From an uncultured Bacteroidales bacterium (GTDB lineage Bacteria; Bacteroidota; Bacteroidia; Bacteroidales; WCHB1-69): a stretch of DNA of 15,924 nt. The notes beneath the pieces were generated by a model that was not told the DNA's origin, did no database searches, and saw only the letters and a list, made by a program, of their open reading frames with translations. Shown here in pieces: positions 7,815-15,144 of this stretch (within the stretch, counting starts at the first letter, position 1; each line of letters begins with the position of its first letter). The stretch is from assembly GCA_946407715.1 (NCBI GenBank), contig CAMJPH010000057.1, forward strand, positions 1 to 15,924, in the 5' to 3' direction. The translations under genes and the position numbers were made by a program.

Positions 7815-8953
7815 TGAAAAAGTTAACCGTTATCCTATTTTCTTTTTTCGCGACCGCTTTGATGGCGCAAAATCCGGATATCACTGCCTACTCGCAAAAC
7901 ATCCCCCTTGTGGACTCGTTTAACATCCATCATAATATCACCAGACAGCTCGCATCATATCCCTCAATCTCAGAATCTTACGAAATTCCGTCATACAGTT
8001 TGTACCAACGGTATTGGGACACAACGAACCTGCGGAGCAAGATGCTGGAGATTCCGTTCTCCAACGACCGCCTGATGCTGATGTTGGTGCAGGATGCCAA
8101 CAATCCGTTTGTGATGCCCTGCCAGTTCGAAAAAATCCGCACCGTCTATGGCGAAACAAAGAACGGCAGCTTCCATCCCGGCATCGACCTGAAGACCGAG
8201 CCGCAAACGCTGGTCAAGAGCTGCTTCGACGGCGTGGTGCGCATGGCCAACCATTATGGCGACTATGGAACAACCGTGGTGGTGCGTCATTATAACGGAC
8301 TGGAGACTGTGTACGCCCATTTGGACAAGGTTAGCGTGAAACCCAACCAAATCGTGAAAGCCGGGCAAGTAATCGGGCAAACCGGCACTTCCGGCAACAC
8401 CAAGGAATGTATCCTTCATTTTGAGACTCGATTTATGAACGAATATTTTGATCCTGAGATTGTTGTTGATTTTGAGGAGGAAGACGTTGTGCAAAACAAT
8501 ATGGCATTGATGTCCCGCGATTTCAACATCATCCCCCTGAATGAAGTGGGCAACTGGAAACCTTCCACCCCGAAGCCCAAAGCTGAAGCTCCCGCCATCC
8601 AACCTGAAAAAGTACAGGACGTTGCACAGGAAGAAAAACCTCAACCTAAAGTTTCGGGGTTGGATCCAGACACACAATCCCCTGAAATGACAAACCACCA
8701 GGAGCGATCAGAACAGTCTCGCAGCTTGGATCCGGACGCACAATCCCCCGAAATATCCGGACAATCTGTCCCACAAGCACAACCTAAACCCCAGGAACAG
8801 GATTCTGAAGCGGTTTATCACACCGTCGTCGCAGGGGAAAACCTCTACCGGATTTCTGTGAAATATAACACCACCGTTGATAAAATCCTTAAACTCAACG
8901 ATTTGAAGAACGCTGACAGAATTGTCGAAGGCCAAAAATTGCGGGTGAAATAG
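7814..8953 (+). CDS. Secreted M23 (LytM)-family protein with C-terminal LysM domain
   Basis: A 379-residue envelope protein with signal peptide [19 protein letters not shown]. The M23/LytM domain spans about 105-215: zinc-ligand motif HPGID (H121, D125), VYAHLDKV (H169), then ILHFETRF (H202). In active M23 peptidases the last motif is HxH; here the first histidine position is Ile200 (preceding residues GNTKECI). The enzyme may therefore be catalytically weak or a regulatory pseudo-peptidase. A Pro/Gln/Glu-rich linker (about 250-332) contains a duplicated stretch LDPDTQSPEM / LDPDAQSPEI, encoded by DNA repeats at 8660 and 8726. A LysM peptidoglycan-binding module closes the protein (YHTVVAGENLYRISVKYN onward, 335-378). 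The ATG overlaps the rfaE2 stop. Domain call is firm; activity is uncertain. Confidence 0.92.
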   Translation: MKKLTVILFSFFATALMAQNPDITAYSQNIPLVDSFNIHHNITRQLASYPSISESYEIPSYSLYQRYWDTTNLRSKMLEIPFSNDRLMLMLVQDANNPFVMPCQFEKIRTVYGETKNGSFHPGIDLKTEPQTLVKSCFDGVVRMANHYGDYGTTVVVRHYNGLETVYAHLDKVSVKPNQIVKAGQVIGQTGTSGNTKECILHFETRFMNEYFDPEIVVDFEEEDVVQNNMALMSRDFNIIPLNEVGNWKPSTPKPKAEAPAIQPEKVQDVAQEEKPQPKVSGLDPDTQSPEMTNHQERSEQSRSLDPDAQSPEISGQSVPQAQPKPQEQDSEAVYHTVVAGENLYRISVKYNTTVDKILKLNDLKNADRIVEGQKLRVK

Positions 8954-8956
8954 TTC

Positions 8957-9051
8957 TTGGCTTTTAGCTATTAGCCATTGGCTATTGGCTAACATAATAC
9001 CTTATTTCAATAAAATAGCAATGCTAAAATAAAGCCAAAAGCCAAAAGCTA
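8957..9051. repeat. Heptamer tandem arrays in inverted orientation between convergent genes
   Basis: Five 7-bp units (TTGGCTT, TTAGCTA, TTAGCCA, TTGGCTA, TTGGCTA) fill 8957-8991. Three units in the opposite sense (AAAGCCA, AAAGCCA, AAAGCTA) fill 9031-9051 and overlap the stop codon of the minus-strand permease. The halves can pair, and they are followed by T- or A-rich sequence. The region may act as a bidirectional terminator for the convergent genes. The 40 bp between the arrays are AT-rich with AATAGC/GCTA echoes. Confidence 0.7.
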
Positions 9052-10317
9052 ATTATTTTTCTCTTCCTTGAACGCGAAAATGAACGTCACCGCTACCACT
9101 AATGCGTATGCGGCGAAAACAAACCATGCATTGGACCAGCCTTGCATAATAGCGGTTGGTTCAGCACCTTGTCGCAGCGGATTGAACACCAAACGGTTAA
9201 GTATCGCCTGCGCACCGAATGTACCCAGCGTGGCACCTATGCCGTTGGTCATCAGCATGAACAAACCTTGAGCGGAAGAGCGAATGGAAGCATCGGTCTG
9301 CTGGTCCACAAACAGAGAACCACTGATATTGAAGAAGTCGAAAGCAACACCATAGACAATGCAGGAAAGGATGAACAGCCATACGCCAGGGCCGGGGTTA
9401 CCCAAGCCGAAGAATCCGAAGCGCAGCACCCAAGCGAACATGGCGATCAGCATCACTTTCTTAATGCCGAATTTCTTCAAACAGAAGGGAATCAGCAAGA
9501 TACACAACGTTTCGGAGATTTGCGACAGGGAAATCAGCATGTTGGCGTGTTTCACGCCGAAAGTGTCAGCATATTCGGCAATATGACCAAAACTATGCAG
9601 GAACGGGTTGGCGAATCCGTTGGTAATCTGCAACGAAACTCCCAGCAACATGGAGAAAATAAAGAAAACCGCCATTTTCCTCTGTTTGAAAAGAGTGAAC
9701 GCTCGCAACCCAAACATATCCACCACAGAGGTGACTTTACCGTCATTGTTGCTGTTGCATTTCGGCAGGGTGAAGGCATACAATCCCAACACCAAACCAA
9801 TGCAGCCGCTCATCACAAACTGGGAAGCTGTCGGTTGGAAGCCCAGCAGATCGACACACCACATGGCCACAATAAAGCCGATGGTGCCAAAGACGCGGAT
9901 AGGCGGGAAATGTTTCACACGGTCAAGACCGGCGGATTCCAGCGCATAATAGGCCACTGAGTTGGAAAGCGCTATAGTGGGCATATAAAACGCAACACCG
10001 ATAGTATATAAGGCAAACAGCGGGCCGAACTGCACCGCATCACCCGCATTCAGACCGTAAAGGCCCGCGCATATCATGGCGGCGGCGGATATCAAATGAC
10101 TAATACCCAGCATCTTCTGAGCCTGAATCCACCGATCAGCGATGATGCCGATGATGGCGGGCATGAAAATGGATACGATACCCTGTATCGAATAAAAAAT
10201 CCCAATCTGACGGCCCAATCCATGAATATGCAGATAGGTGCCCATACATGTCAAATACGCTCCCCAGACAGCAAACTGGAGGAAATTCATGAGAACGAGT
10301 CTGACTTTTACGTTCAT
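9049..10317 (-). CDS. MFS nucleoside permease, NupG/NHS family
   Basis: A 422-residue major-facilitator protein of the nucleoside:H+ symporter family, expected in the inner membrane with 12 segments. The N-terminus MNVKVRLVLMNFLQFAVWGA and following YLTCMGTYL are typical of the family. So are FYSIQGIVSIFMPAIIGIIADRW (about 41-63) and the later VLRFGFFGLG, DFFNISGSLFVDQQTD and RSSAQGLFMLMTNGIGATLGT. It would import nucleosides by proton symport. Its start is 41 nt downstream of the FAH-family gene with no recognisable -7 element in that gap, so it probably shares that transcript. The stop falls inside the heptamer array at 9031-9051. Exact substrate is not determined from sequence. Confidence 0.9.
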   Translation of the reverse strand: MNVKVRLVLMNFLQFAVWGAYLTCMGTYLHIHGLGRQIGIFYSIQGIVSIFMPAIIGIIADRWIQAQKMLGISHLISAAAMICAGLYGLNAGDAVQFGPLFALYTIGVAFYMPTIALSNSVAYYALESAGLDRVKHFPPIRVFGTIGFIVAMWCVDLLGFQPTASQFVMSGCIGLVLGLYAFTLPKCNSNNDGKVTSVVDMFGLRAFTLFKQRKMAVFFIFSMLLGVSLQITNGFANPFLHSFGHIAEYADTFGVKHANMLISLSQISETLCILLIPFCLKKFGIKKVMLIAMFAWVLRFGFFGLGNPGPGVWLFILSCIVYGVAFDFFNISGSLFVDQQTDASIRSSAQGLFMLMTNGIGATLGTFGAQAILNRLVFNPLRQGAEPTAIMQGWSNAWFVFAAYALVVAVTFIFAFKEEKNN

Positions 10318-10358
10318 AATTTAAATATTAATGGTTTAAGTTTAAGTCTAAGTTCCGA

Positions 10359-10970
10359 TTACTTCACTTTAAAATCAAAAAGACATTCATCCTCGAGGTA
10401 TCCCTGAAGATGGTCGTTGATATGCACCGGGCCAACCCCCACGGGGGTTCCCGTAAACAAAATGTCACCCATCTTCAGTGTCATAAAGCGGGAAACATAC
10501 GAAATGAGCGTGTCGATAGAGAAGAGCATATCACGGGTGTGTCCGGACTGCACCTTTTCCCCATTCAGCAGCAAATGAAAATGCAAATCCTGCACATCCG
10601 CAAACCGGGTTTTGGGGACAAACTTCCCCACAACTGCGGAGCCGTCGAAGGCCTTGGCGATTTCCCACGGTTCTCCCTCGGCCATGCACTTGCGCTGGAT
10701 GTCGCGGGCGGTGAAATCCACCCCGAGACCGATTTCATCATAATATTTATGTGCAAACTTTTCGGAAATACACTTCCCCAACCGATTGATCTTCACGATA
10801 ATCTCAGTTTCATAATGCACCTCGTCTGAAAAATCAGGTAAAAAGAAAGGGCGATTGCAGCGGGTAATTGCCGATTCCGGTTTCAAGAAGAATACCGGTT
10901 GAGACGGAACCGCATTATGTAACTCCGCCGCATGTGCCGCATAATTCCGTCCGATACAAATGAACTTCAT
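10359..10970 (-). CDS. Fumarylacetoacetate hydrolase (FAH) family protein
   Basis: A 203-residue protein of the short bacterial FAH/FAHD1-like type, Mg-dependent enzymes that hydrolyse or decarboxylate acylpyruvates and related keto acids. Visible family motifs are MKFICIGRNYAAHAAEL at the start, EVHYETEI with metal-binding acidic residues (E54, E56), GLGVDFTARD (81-90), AKAFDG (105-110) and LFTGTPVGVGPV (171-182). The sequence is complete. The start lies only 5 nt after the stop of the outer membrane protein gene, and the permease follows 41 nt later, so the three genes look like one transcription unit. The substrate cannot be decided: acylpyruvase, oxaloacetate decarboxylase and isomerase activities all occur in the family. 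Confidence 0.92.
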   Translation of the reverse strand: MKFICIGRNYAAHAAELHNAVPSQPVFFLKPESAITRCNRPFFLPDFSDEVHYETEIIVKINRLGKCISEKFAHKYYDEIGLGVDFTARDIQRKCMAEGEPWEIAKAFDGSAVVGKFVPKTRFADVQDLHFHLLLNGEKVQSGHTRDMLFSIDTLISYVSRFMTLKMGDILFTGTPVGVGPVHINDHLQGYLEDECLFDFKVK

Positions 10971-10975
10971 GCCGA

Positions 10976-11755
10976 TTAGAAGAAATTGATATTCACGGCA
11001 ATCTCCACACAGCCGAGATTGGCGCGTTGATCCACCTTGCTGAGACTGTTCTGTGCTTTTCCTTTACCCTTGAAATAATTGGTAATACCTTGTATATAGT
11101 TGACCATCAAGCCCGCGCGCATATTGCGGGTAATGGAATACTCAAATCCGAGACCCGCGATAAAAGACTCCCGCAACAAAGCCGCCTCCTCGGAAGGCAC
11201 TCTTTGACGTGACCACACCTCATTTCCGATCATATAGCTGTCGATGTTGGAGGCCTTTACATTGAAACTGTGCAATAATCCGGCATTACCGCAGATAAAG
11301 AAATTATTGATGGAACCTGTCTTTAACGTAATCATCGTAGGAATAGTGAGATAGGTAGCTCGATATGTCCGCTGCGTGTGAGTACTGTCAGCAATTACAA
11401 ACGAACCGAATGGGATATTGTCTAAAAATTCCATCTTCCCACCTCTGTGTTCAACGAAAAAGCCAGTTGAAAAATAAAAACTTTTCTTTGGTGTAAGGTT
11501 GATATTCAAATTCAGTCCATAGCGAAGTCCTATCACTATACCGTTTTTCTCATATCCTTCTGTATGGTTGTACATCCAGTCAAAAGCTTGTCCAAAAGTG
11601 ACTCCGAAGTTGATACGCCCCCCGTTGCACGGGTCTTTGATATACGTCGAGGACATCCGTGGCTTTTTTGATTTGTTCACGTCCTGTGCGCTGAGAATCA
11701 TCGTGCTCGCGCATAGCAAAACTGCCAATAACAGAATTGTCTTTTTCATATCCAT
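10976..11755 (-). CDS. Outer membrane beta-barrel protein, PorT-like
   Basis: A 259-residue secreted protein with signal peptide MDMKKTILLLAVLLCASTMI ending near SAQ. The mature part alternates short hydrophobic and polar segments typical of a Bacteroidetes beta-barrel (INFGVTFGQAFDW, GIVIGLRYGLNLNINLT, SFYFSTGFFVEHRGGKM, LTIPTMITLKTGS, AGLGFEYSITRNMRAGLMVNY). It ends in the C-terminal Phe expected for outer membrane insertion (NINFF). The LTIPTMITLK segment recalls PorT-type barrels, where it is often LEIPLLLK-like. The start could also be the second Met (11749). A -7 element lies 20 nt upstream. Specific function is unknown. Confidence 0.8.
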   Translation of the reverse strand: MDMKKTILLLAVLLCASTMILSAQDVNKSKKPRMSSTYIKDPCNGGRINFGVTFGQAFDWMYNHTEGYEKNGIVIGLRYGLNLNINLTPKKSFYFSTGFFVEHRGGKMEFLDNIPFGSFVIADSTHTQRTYRATYLTIPTMITLKTGSINNFFICGNAGLLHSFNVKASNIDSYMIGNEVWSRQRVPSEEAALLRESFIAGLGFEYSITRNMRAGLMVNYIQGITNYFKGKGKAQNSLSKVDQRANLGCVEIAVNINFF

Positions 11756-11775
11756 AGGTTTTAATTTTGAAACAG

Positions 11776-11783
11776 CAAAAATA
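11776..11783 (-). promoter_or_regulatory. Minus-strand -7 element TATTTTTG for the PorT-like gene
   Basis: Reads TATTTTTG on the minus strand, a match to TAnnTTTG, 20 nt before the ATG at 11755. It lies in the 35-nt gap between the two outer membrane protein genes, so the 10976-11755 gene and the genes after it can be transcribed independently. Confidence 0.55.
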
Positions 11784-11790
11784 CAATTTT

Positions 11791-12315
11791 TCAGAATGTG
11801 TAACGCACTCCGAAATTCAAACCCCAGTCAAATTTGTGATCGGCAAAATACCGGTTGAAGACGCAGCGGTAACCTGGGCGAAAATCGAACTGGAAGGCGA
11901 GGTAAGTGTCGATGAGGTATTCCAAACCGAAAATGGCATTCGCGCCGCCTTTGGCGTTGTGGCGACTCCATTGCTGCCAATATTCGTTGAAATAGCTGAA
12001 AAGATTGTTCCAAGTGTAGCCGATGCTTCCGCCCACACCCACGAGTCCGAACAAGTCGCCGGAGAGCCGTCCCTCGTACATGAAATTCGGGGCGAGTTCC
12101 GCCGACCAAAGATGGGAGCCATAGACATAACAATATTTGGTACCCGCATCAAGCTGGATAGTGAAGTGGTCGCCGAGGAAAGTCTTGTACGAAACGGCTT
12201 GCGTGGTACCTACGGTCACGCCAATGCCGTGTTTGTAGGGAGCTTGACCGTTGGCATGAAACATAATGCCGGCAAAAAACATAACAAGAAGTATGAAGAC
12301 GTGTGTTCTTTTCAT
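11791..12315 (-). CDS. Small outer membrane beta-barrel protein
   Basis: A 174-residue protein with signal peptide MKRTHVFILLVMFFAGIMFH and cleavage probably after ANGQ. The mature part has repeated amphipathic strands: KHGIGVTVGTTQAVSYKTFL, HFTIQLDAGTKYCYVYG, LVGVGGSIGYTWNN, TYLAFQFDFRPGYRCVF and DWGLNFGVRYTF. The C-terminal Phe is an outer-membrane signature. Size suggests about eight strands. It resembles no family I can name. It lies 35 nt upstream of the PorT-like gene in the same direction, with a TAnnTTTG element about 70 nt before its start. Confidence 0.78.
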   Translation of the reverse strand: MKRTHVFILLVMFFAGIMFHANGQAPYKHGIGVTVGTTQAVSYKTFLGDHFTIQLDAGTKYCYVYGSHLWSAELAPNFMYEGRLSGDLFGLVGVGGSIGYTWNNLFSYFNEYWQQWSRHNAKGGANAIFGLEYLIDTYLAFQFDFRPGYRCVFNRYFADHKFDWGLNFGVRYTF

Positions 12316-12384
12316 GATAATATGGTTTTATTTTTCTGATTTACAATAAATTATAATACATTTGCGCGTACTGGAGCGTAGCGA

Positions 12385-12392
12385 CAAAAATA
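12385..12392 (-). promoter_or_regulatory. Minus-strand -7 element TATTTTTG for the small OMP gene
   Basis: TATTTTTG on the minus strand, about 70 nt upstream of the ATG at 12315 and identical to the element before the neighbouring barrel gene. The leader between them is AT-rich. Confidence 0.5.
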
Positions 12393-12406
12393 CGAAATAA
12401 TGAAGA

Positions 12407-12441
12407 ATGATGAATTATGAATGCTGAATGCTGAATGTAAA
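12407..12441. repeat. Heptamer tandem array, ATnnTGA type
   Basis: Five consecutive 7-bp units: ATGATGA, ATTATGA, ATGCTGA, ATGCTGA, ATGTAAA. It lies in the divergent intergenic region 12316-12550 and differs in unit sequence from the TTRGCYA arrays but shares the 7-bp period. Confidence 0.7.
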
Positions 12442-12468
12442 ATAGGGAGATATGCTTTGGGATAAACT

Positions 12469-12522
12469 TTGGCTTTTGGCTTTTAGCTAAAAGCTAATAG
12501 CCAAAAGCTAATAGCCAATAGC
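12469..12522. repeat. Heptamer tandem array, TTRGCYA type, self-complementary
   Basis: Seven full 7-bp units and part of an eighth: TTGGCTT twice, TTAGCTA, AAAGCTA, ATAGCCA, AAAGCTA, ATAGCCA, ATAGC. The first half is nearly the reverse complement of the second, so it can fold into a hairpin around 12489. It is the same repeat class as 8957-9051 and ends 11 nt before the -7 element of the GH114-like gene. Confidence 0.75.
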
Positions 12523-12532
12523 AAAAAAAATG

Positions 12533-12540
12533 TACCTTTG
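12533..12540 (+). promoter_or_regulatory. Bacteroidetes-type -7 element TACCTTTG before the GH114-like lipoprotein
   Basis: GTACCTTTGCGG matches TAnnTTTG. An ATG at 12530 lies just before this element and cannot be the start of a transcript made from it. This shifts the gene start downstream to 12551 (or 12545), leaving a very short leader. Confidence 0.65.
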
Positions 12541-12550
12541 CGGCATGTTA

Positions 12551-13531
12551 ATGAAGACTCGAAATAATAGGACATGCGGACTGCTCCTTTTAGCAGTCCT
12601 GCTCACCACCGCCTGCAATCGGACGGAGGTGGTTCCCTGCGACGACTACCGGCAGGCGATGCGCGATTTTGTGGTGCGCATCAGCGAAACAGCGCGGTCG
12701 CAACATCCTGATTTCATCGTGATCCCGCAAAACGGCATCGAGTTGGTGACCGTGGGCGAGGATGCCGATGTGGAGCTCGCCGCAACGTATCTGGCCGCCA
12801 TTGACGGTCACGGACAGGAGGATCTCTTCTACGGGTACAATCGCGACGACAAGCCCACGCCCGCAGCCGAGACGGACTACCTGCTTTCGTATCTCCGCCG
12901 CTCGAAGCAGGCGGGGAATTGCATCCTCGTGTCCGACTACTGCTCCCGGTCGGAGTATGTGGCCGGCGCCAGAAGCCGTTGCGACGCGGAGGGCTTTGTC
13001 TCCTTCGCCGCCCCGAGCCGCGAGCTGGACGTCATTCCCGCGGGTGCGCCCACGCACGAGAACGCGCAGGACATTGTCCATCTGAGCGATGTCCAAAACT
13101 TCCTGTATCTTCTTAATTGCGAACGCTTTTCCAGTAAGGCAGCATTTCTGGATGCCGTTTCCGCCACCAACTATGATCTCCTCATCCTGGATCTGTTTTT
13201 CGAAGATGACATGGCATTCACGGCGGCTGAGGTGGAACGGCTGAAGCATAAGGCGAACGGCGGTAAGAGGCTGGTTATCTGCTATATGTCGATTGGCGAG
13301 GCGGAGGATTACCGTTACTATTGGCAGTCGGAGTGGAAGCGCGACAAACCGGCGTGGCTGGCCCGTGAGAACCCTGAGTGGCGGGGCAACTACAAGGTCC
13401 GCTACTGGGACTCCGAGTGGCAGGAAATCATCTGCGGTGCTGACGACGGCTACCTCAACCGCATTCTCGCTGCCGGCTTCGACGGGGTGTATCTGGATAT
13501 TATTGATGCGTTTGAGTATTTTGAGAAGTAG
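12551..13531 (+). CDS. GH114 / TM1410-like putative glycoside hydrolase lipoprotein
   Basis: A 326-residue lipoprotein of the MJ1477/TM1410 family, related to GH114 endo-alpha-1,4-polygalactosaminidases, with a predicted TIM-barrel fold. Chosen start MKTRNNRTCGLLLLAVLLTT gives a short basic N-region, a hydrophobic core and lipobox LTTAC with the lipidated Cys at 22. Family segments: DFIVIPQNGIEL, ETDYLLSYLRR, VSDYC, YDLLILDLFF, LVICYMSIGEAEDYRYYW, PAWLARENPEWRGNYKVRYW and AGFDGVYLDIIDAFEYF near the C-terminus. Acidic residues in GEAEDY and YLDIIDA are candidate catalytic sites. It is GC-richer than the gene after it. Some family members were misannotated as cysteinyl-tRNA synthetase-like. Substrate is unknown; a role in polysaccharide turnover at the cell surface is inferred. 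Confidence 0.88.
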   Translation: MKTRNNRTCGLLLLAVLLTTACNRTEVVPCDDYRQAMRDFVVRISETARSQHPDFIVIPQNGIELVTVGEDADVELAATYLAAIDGHGQEDLFYGYNRDDKPTPAAETDYLLSYLRRSKQAGNCILVSDYCSRSEYVAGARSRCDAEGFVSFAAPSRELDVIPAGAPTHENAQDIVHLSDVQNFLYLLNCERFSSKAAFLDAVSATNYDLLILDLFFEDDMAFTAAEVERLKHKANGGKRLVICYMSIGEAEDYRYYWQSEWKRDKPAWLARENPEWRGNYKVRYWDSEWQEIICGADDGYLNRILAAGFDGVYLDIIDAFEYFEK

Positions 13532-13614
13532 GTCAGTGAGCACTGTGTTATTGTTTGGATATTTGCCGCTGCTGTGGTACTCTTTATAATTACAAACCAT
13601 ATAAAATTTTGAAT

Positions 13615-14394
13615 ATGAAAAAAATCCGCTTACTCTCTTTGTTATTGCTGCTTTGCTGCTCCTTTTCAGTAAAGTGCGAAGCGCAGGTGTCATTGGACTT
13701 TAACACACTCGGCGTTAACAATCTTAACAGCTGGACTAATCATAAAACCGATCCGGGAATTTTGTGTGAGTATCCGGGTACGGTCATGTCAGACGTATCT
13801 GTCAATATAACAGCCGAATTGACCAATACGAGTGATGCTGTTCTATATTTTGGCGATGAGGTCTATGGCGGTGCTGACAATGTCAGGTTGGCCATGTACT
13901 TTTATGAAATGGGTTCCGGATGGAAAAAAATGTATTTGTATAATCCAGCCTCGCACGATTTCAATGTGATGCCGGGTATTGGTTCTCTGGCTTCTGGAGA
14001 AAGTATAGCTCTGCAGGCAGCCGCCGTCTTCCCTGCCAGGCTTTTTGTGAAAGAAACACCGCTGTACTACATGTCCAGCATAGTGCCGACAATGTACTTG
14101 GTGCTTGAGATTCCTGGGCAAGAGCCGATATTTTCGGCATTGCCGGAAACTGTTTTTCTGAACGGTGTGAAGCTGAATCCAAGGAAAAGTAAGTGTTATT
14201 CTTGTGGAGAAATATATTTGTTGACCCATAATTCAGAGTCCATTGACGAATTGATGGCATGGGTACCTGGTGAAAGGACCAGTTTGACAGGTGTATTTGG
14301 AGATGTGTATAAAAGCTATTATATGCTGGAGAAAGCTTTTGTTTGCAACATGGATTACACACGCCGGTCGCTTCCTATTTACACGCATCCTTGA
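13615..14394 (+). CDS. Secreted protein of unknown function
   Basis: I do not recognise this 259-residue protein. The frame is open from an ATG at 13555, but the start at 13615 gives a clean signal peptide (MKKIRLLSLLLLLCCSFSVK) with likely cleavage after CEA before Gln. A lipoprotein is less likely because there is no good lipobox. The mature part looks beta-rich: VSLDFNTLGVNNLNSWTNHK, VSVNITAELTNTSDAVLYFG, YFYEMGSGWKKMYLY, and a later VFLNGVKLNPRKSKCYSCGE with a Cys-x-x-Cys pair. The ITAELTNTSD stretch is like an immunoglobulin-like or transglutaminase-adjacent accessory domain, but this is only an impression. It follows the GH114-like gene after 83 nt with no recognised promoter. Codon use is more AT-rich than its neighbour. 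Confidence 0.75.
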   Translation: MKKIRLLSLLLLLCCSFSVKCEAQVSLDFNTLGVNNLNSWTNHKTDPGILCEYPGTVMSDVSVNITAELTNTSDAVLYFGDEVYGGADNVRLAMYFYEMGSGWKKMYLYNPASHDFNVMPGIGSLASGESIALQAAAVFPARLFVKETPLYYMSSIVPTMYLVLEIPGQEPIFSALPETVFLNGVKLNPRKSKCYSCGEIYLLTHNSESIDELMAWVPGERTSLTGVFGDVYKSYYMLEKAFVCNMDYTRRSLPIYTHP

Positions 14395-14772
14395 TCACTC
14401 ATAGGTGTTTGAATCCATAGGGACGCGCCATGACGTCTCTACGATCATCGCTCCCGCTTTCCTTTGCTCTTCTTCATCTTGACAGATCTTAAATTAAAAA
14501 GGCGTTGTACGCTTTTAAATATTTAAAGATCAATATCTTATAGTTGACATCAAAAAAAATATCGCATCTATGGTGTCGTTGGTGTAACATTTTTGAAATT
14601 TCCATACTTATAGAGTGGAACAGATTAGAAGAAACATTTAAAACCGGTATAGGATGAAGCCAGAGAAACTTGCCGATGCGATGATCGTTTTCCTGTCGGC
14701 GTGAAGATTGGGCAATCCAAACGTCTCGTTATGTGAGACGGGGTGATGCTGTTTTTGACGAATCGCACAAAG
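14395..14772. other. Intergenic region without recognised gene
   Basis: No credible reading frame on either strand. Contents seen: a degenerate copy of the GGACGCGCCATG-ACGTCTCTAC palindrome (14417-14442), a bulged hairpin around GGCGT-TGT-ACGC with A/T flanks (14494-14518) that might end transcription of the secreted-protein gene, a small GATTGGGCAATC palindrome (14706-14717), and a CGTCTC/GAGACG hairpin (14722-14740). A 16-codon ORF at 14654 is too short to support. Confidence 0.6.
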
Positions 14773-15112
14773 CGTGCCAAAGGCACGATATTTCAATAAC
14801 CCCACATTAGGCCGTTAGGCCGCAGTGTGGGGTGTGCGGACAATGCGCGAGGACCAGCGTGCCAGCGACACGCAACTCACTCTCGCACAGGAAGAAGCGT
14901 CAAAATTCCGTGCAACATCAGGAACAGGTAGGCGGAAAGAGCAAACCATAGTCCGCCCACACCGGCAGGACGGTTACGGAGTCCAATAAAGCAAAGGACA
15001 CTAGTGGCGTGCCTTCAACACGCTGACCCCGTGTGCGCACGTCCAACCCCACACTGCGCTCCACTTCGTTACGCTGATGTGGGGTTATTAAGATTTCGTG
15101 CTTTCAGCACGA
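14773..15112. repeat. Mirror-symmetric hairpin block (large interrupted inverted repeat)
   Basis: Outer arms 14783-14807 and 15077-15101 are inverted copies with about 3 mismatches in 25 (GCACGATATTTCAATAACC versus the complement of the right arm). Three hairpin types occur in the same order from each end: CGTGCC/GGCACG (14773-14787) with CGTGCT/AGCACG (15098-15112); CCCCACA/TGTGGGG (14800-14832) with the same at 15047-15084; GCGTG/CACGC (14857-14873) with the same at 15007-15023. A 13-bp core CGCAGTGTGGGGT (14821-14833) is repeated inverted at 15046-15058. The centre holds a possible coding remnant. Confidence 0.8.
14877..14999 (-). pseudogene. Possible membrane-protein C-terminal remnant
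   Basis: On the minus strand, from about 14999 down to a TGA at 14877-14879, the frame reads VLCFIGLRNRPAGVGG, then LWFALSAYLFLMLHGILTLL, then PVRE. The second part looks like a transmembrane helix with a short charged tail. An in-frame stop lies just upstream (15015-15017), and the stretch is enclosed by the symmetric hairpins, so it would be a fragment. I cannot name a parent family, and chance hydrophobicity is possible. Confidence 0.25.
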
Positions 15113-15144
15113 AGGGTGGAACGCGTTCATTCTCGCCTCTGTCA

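Noticed and set aside
9142..9960. A 272-codon + strand ORF opposite the nucleoside permease
   Set aside because: Its translation is Gln/His-rich with no recognisable domain, and the minus-strand frame encodes a complete transporter.
12357..12364. TACATTTG on the + strand as a promoter
   Set aside because: It matches TAnnTTTG but no + strand gene follows for about 190 nt, and a better element at 12533 lies directly before the gene; chance is likely in this AT-rich stretch.
14654..14704. A 16-codon ORF in the intergenic region
   Set aside because: Too short, without a promoter or neighbouring context, and without any recognisable peptide class.
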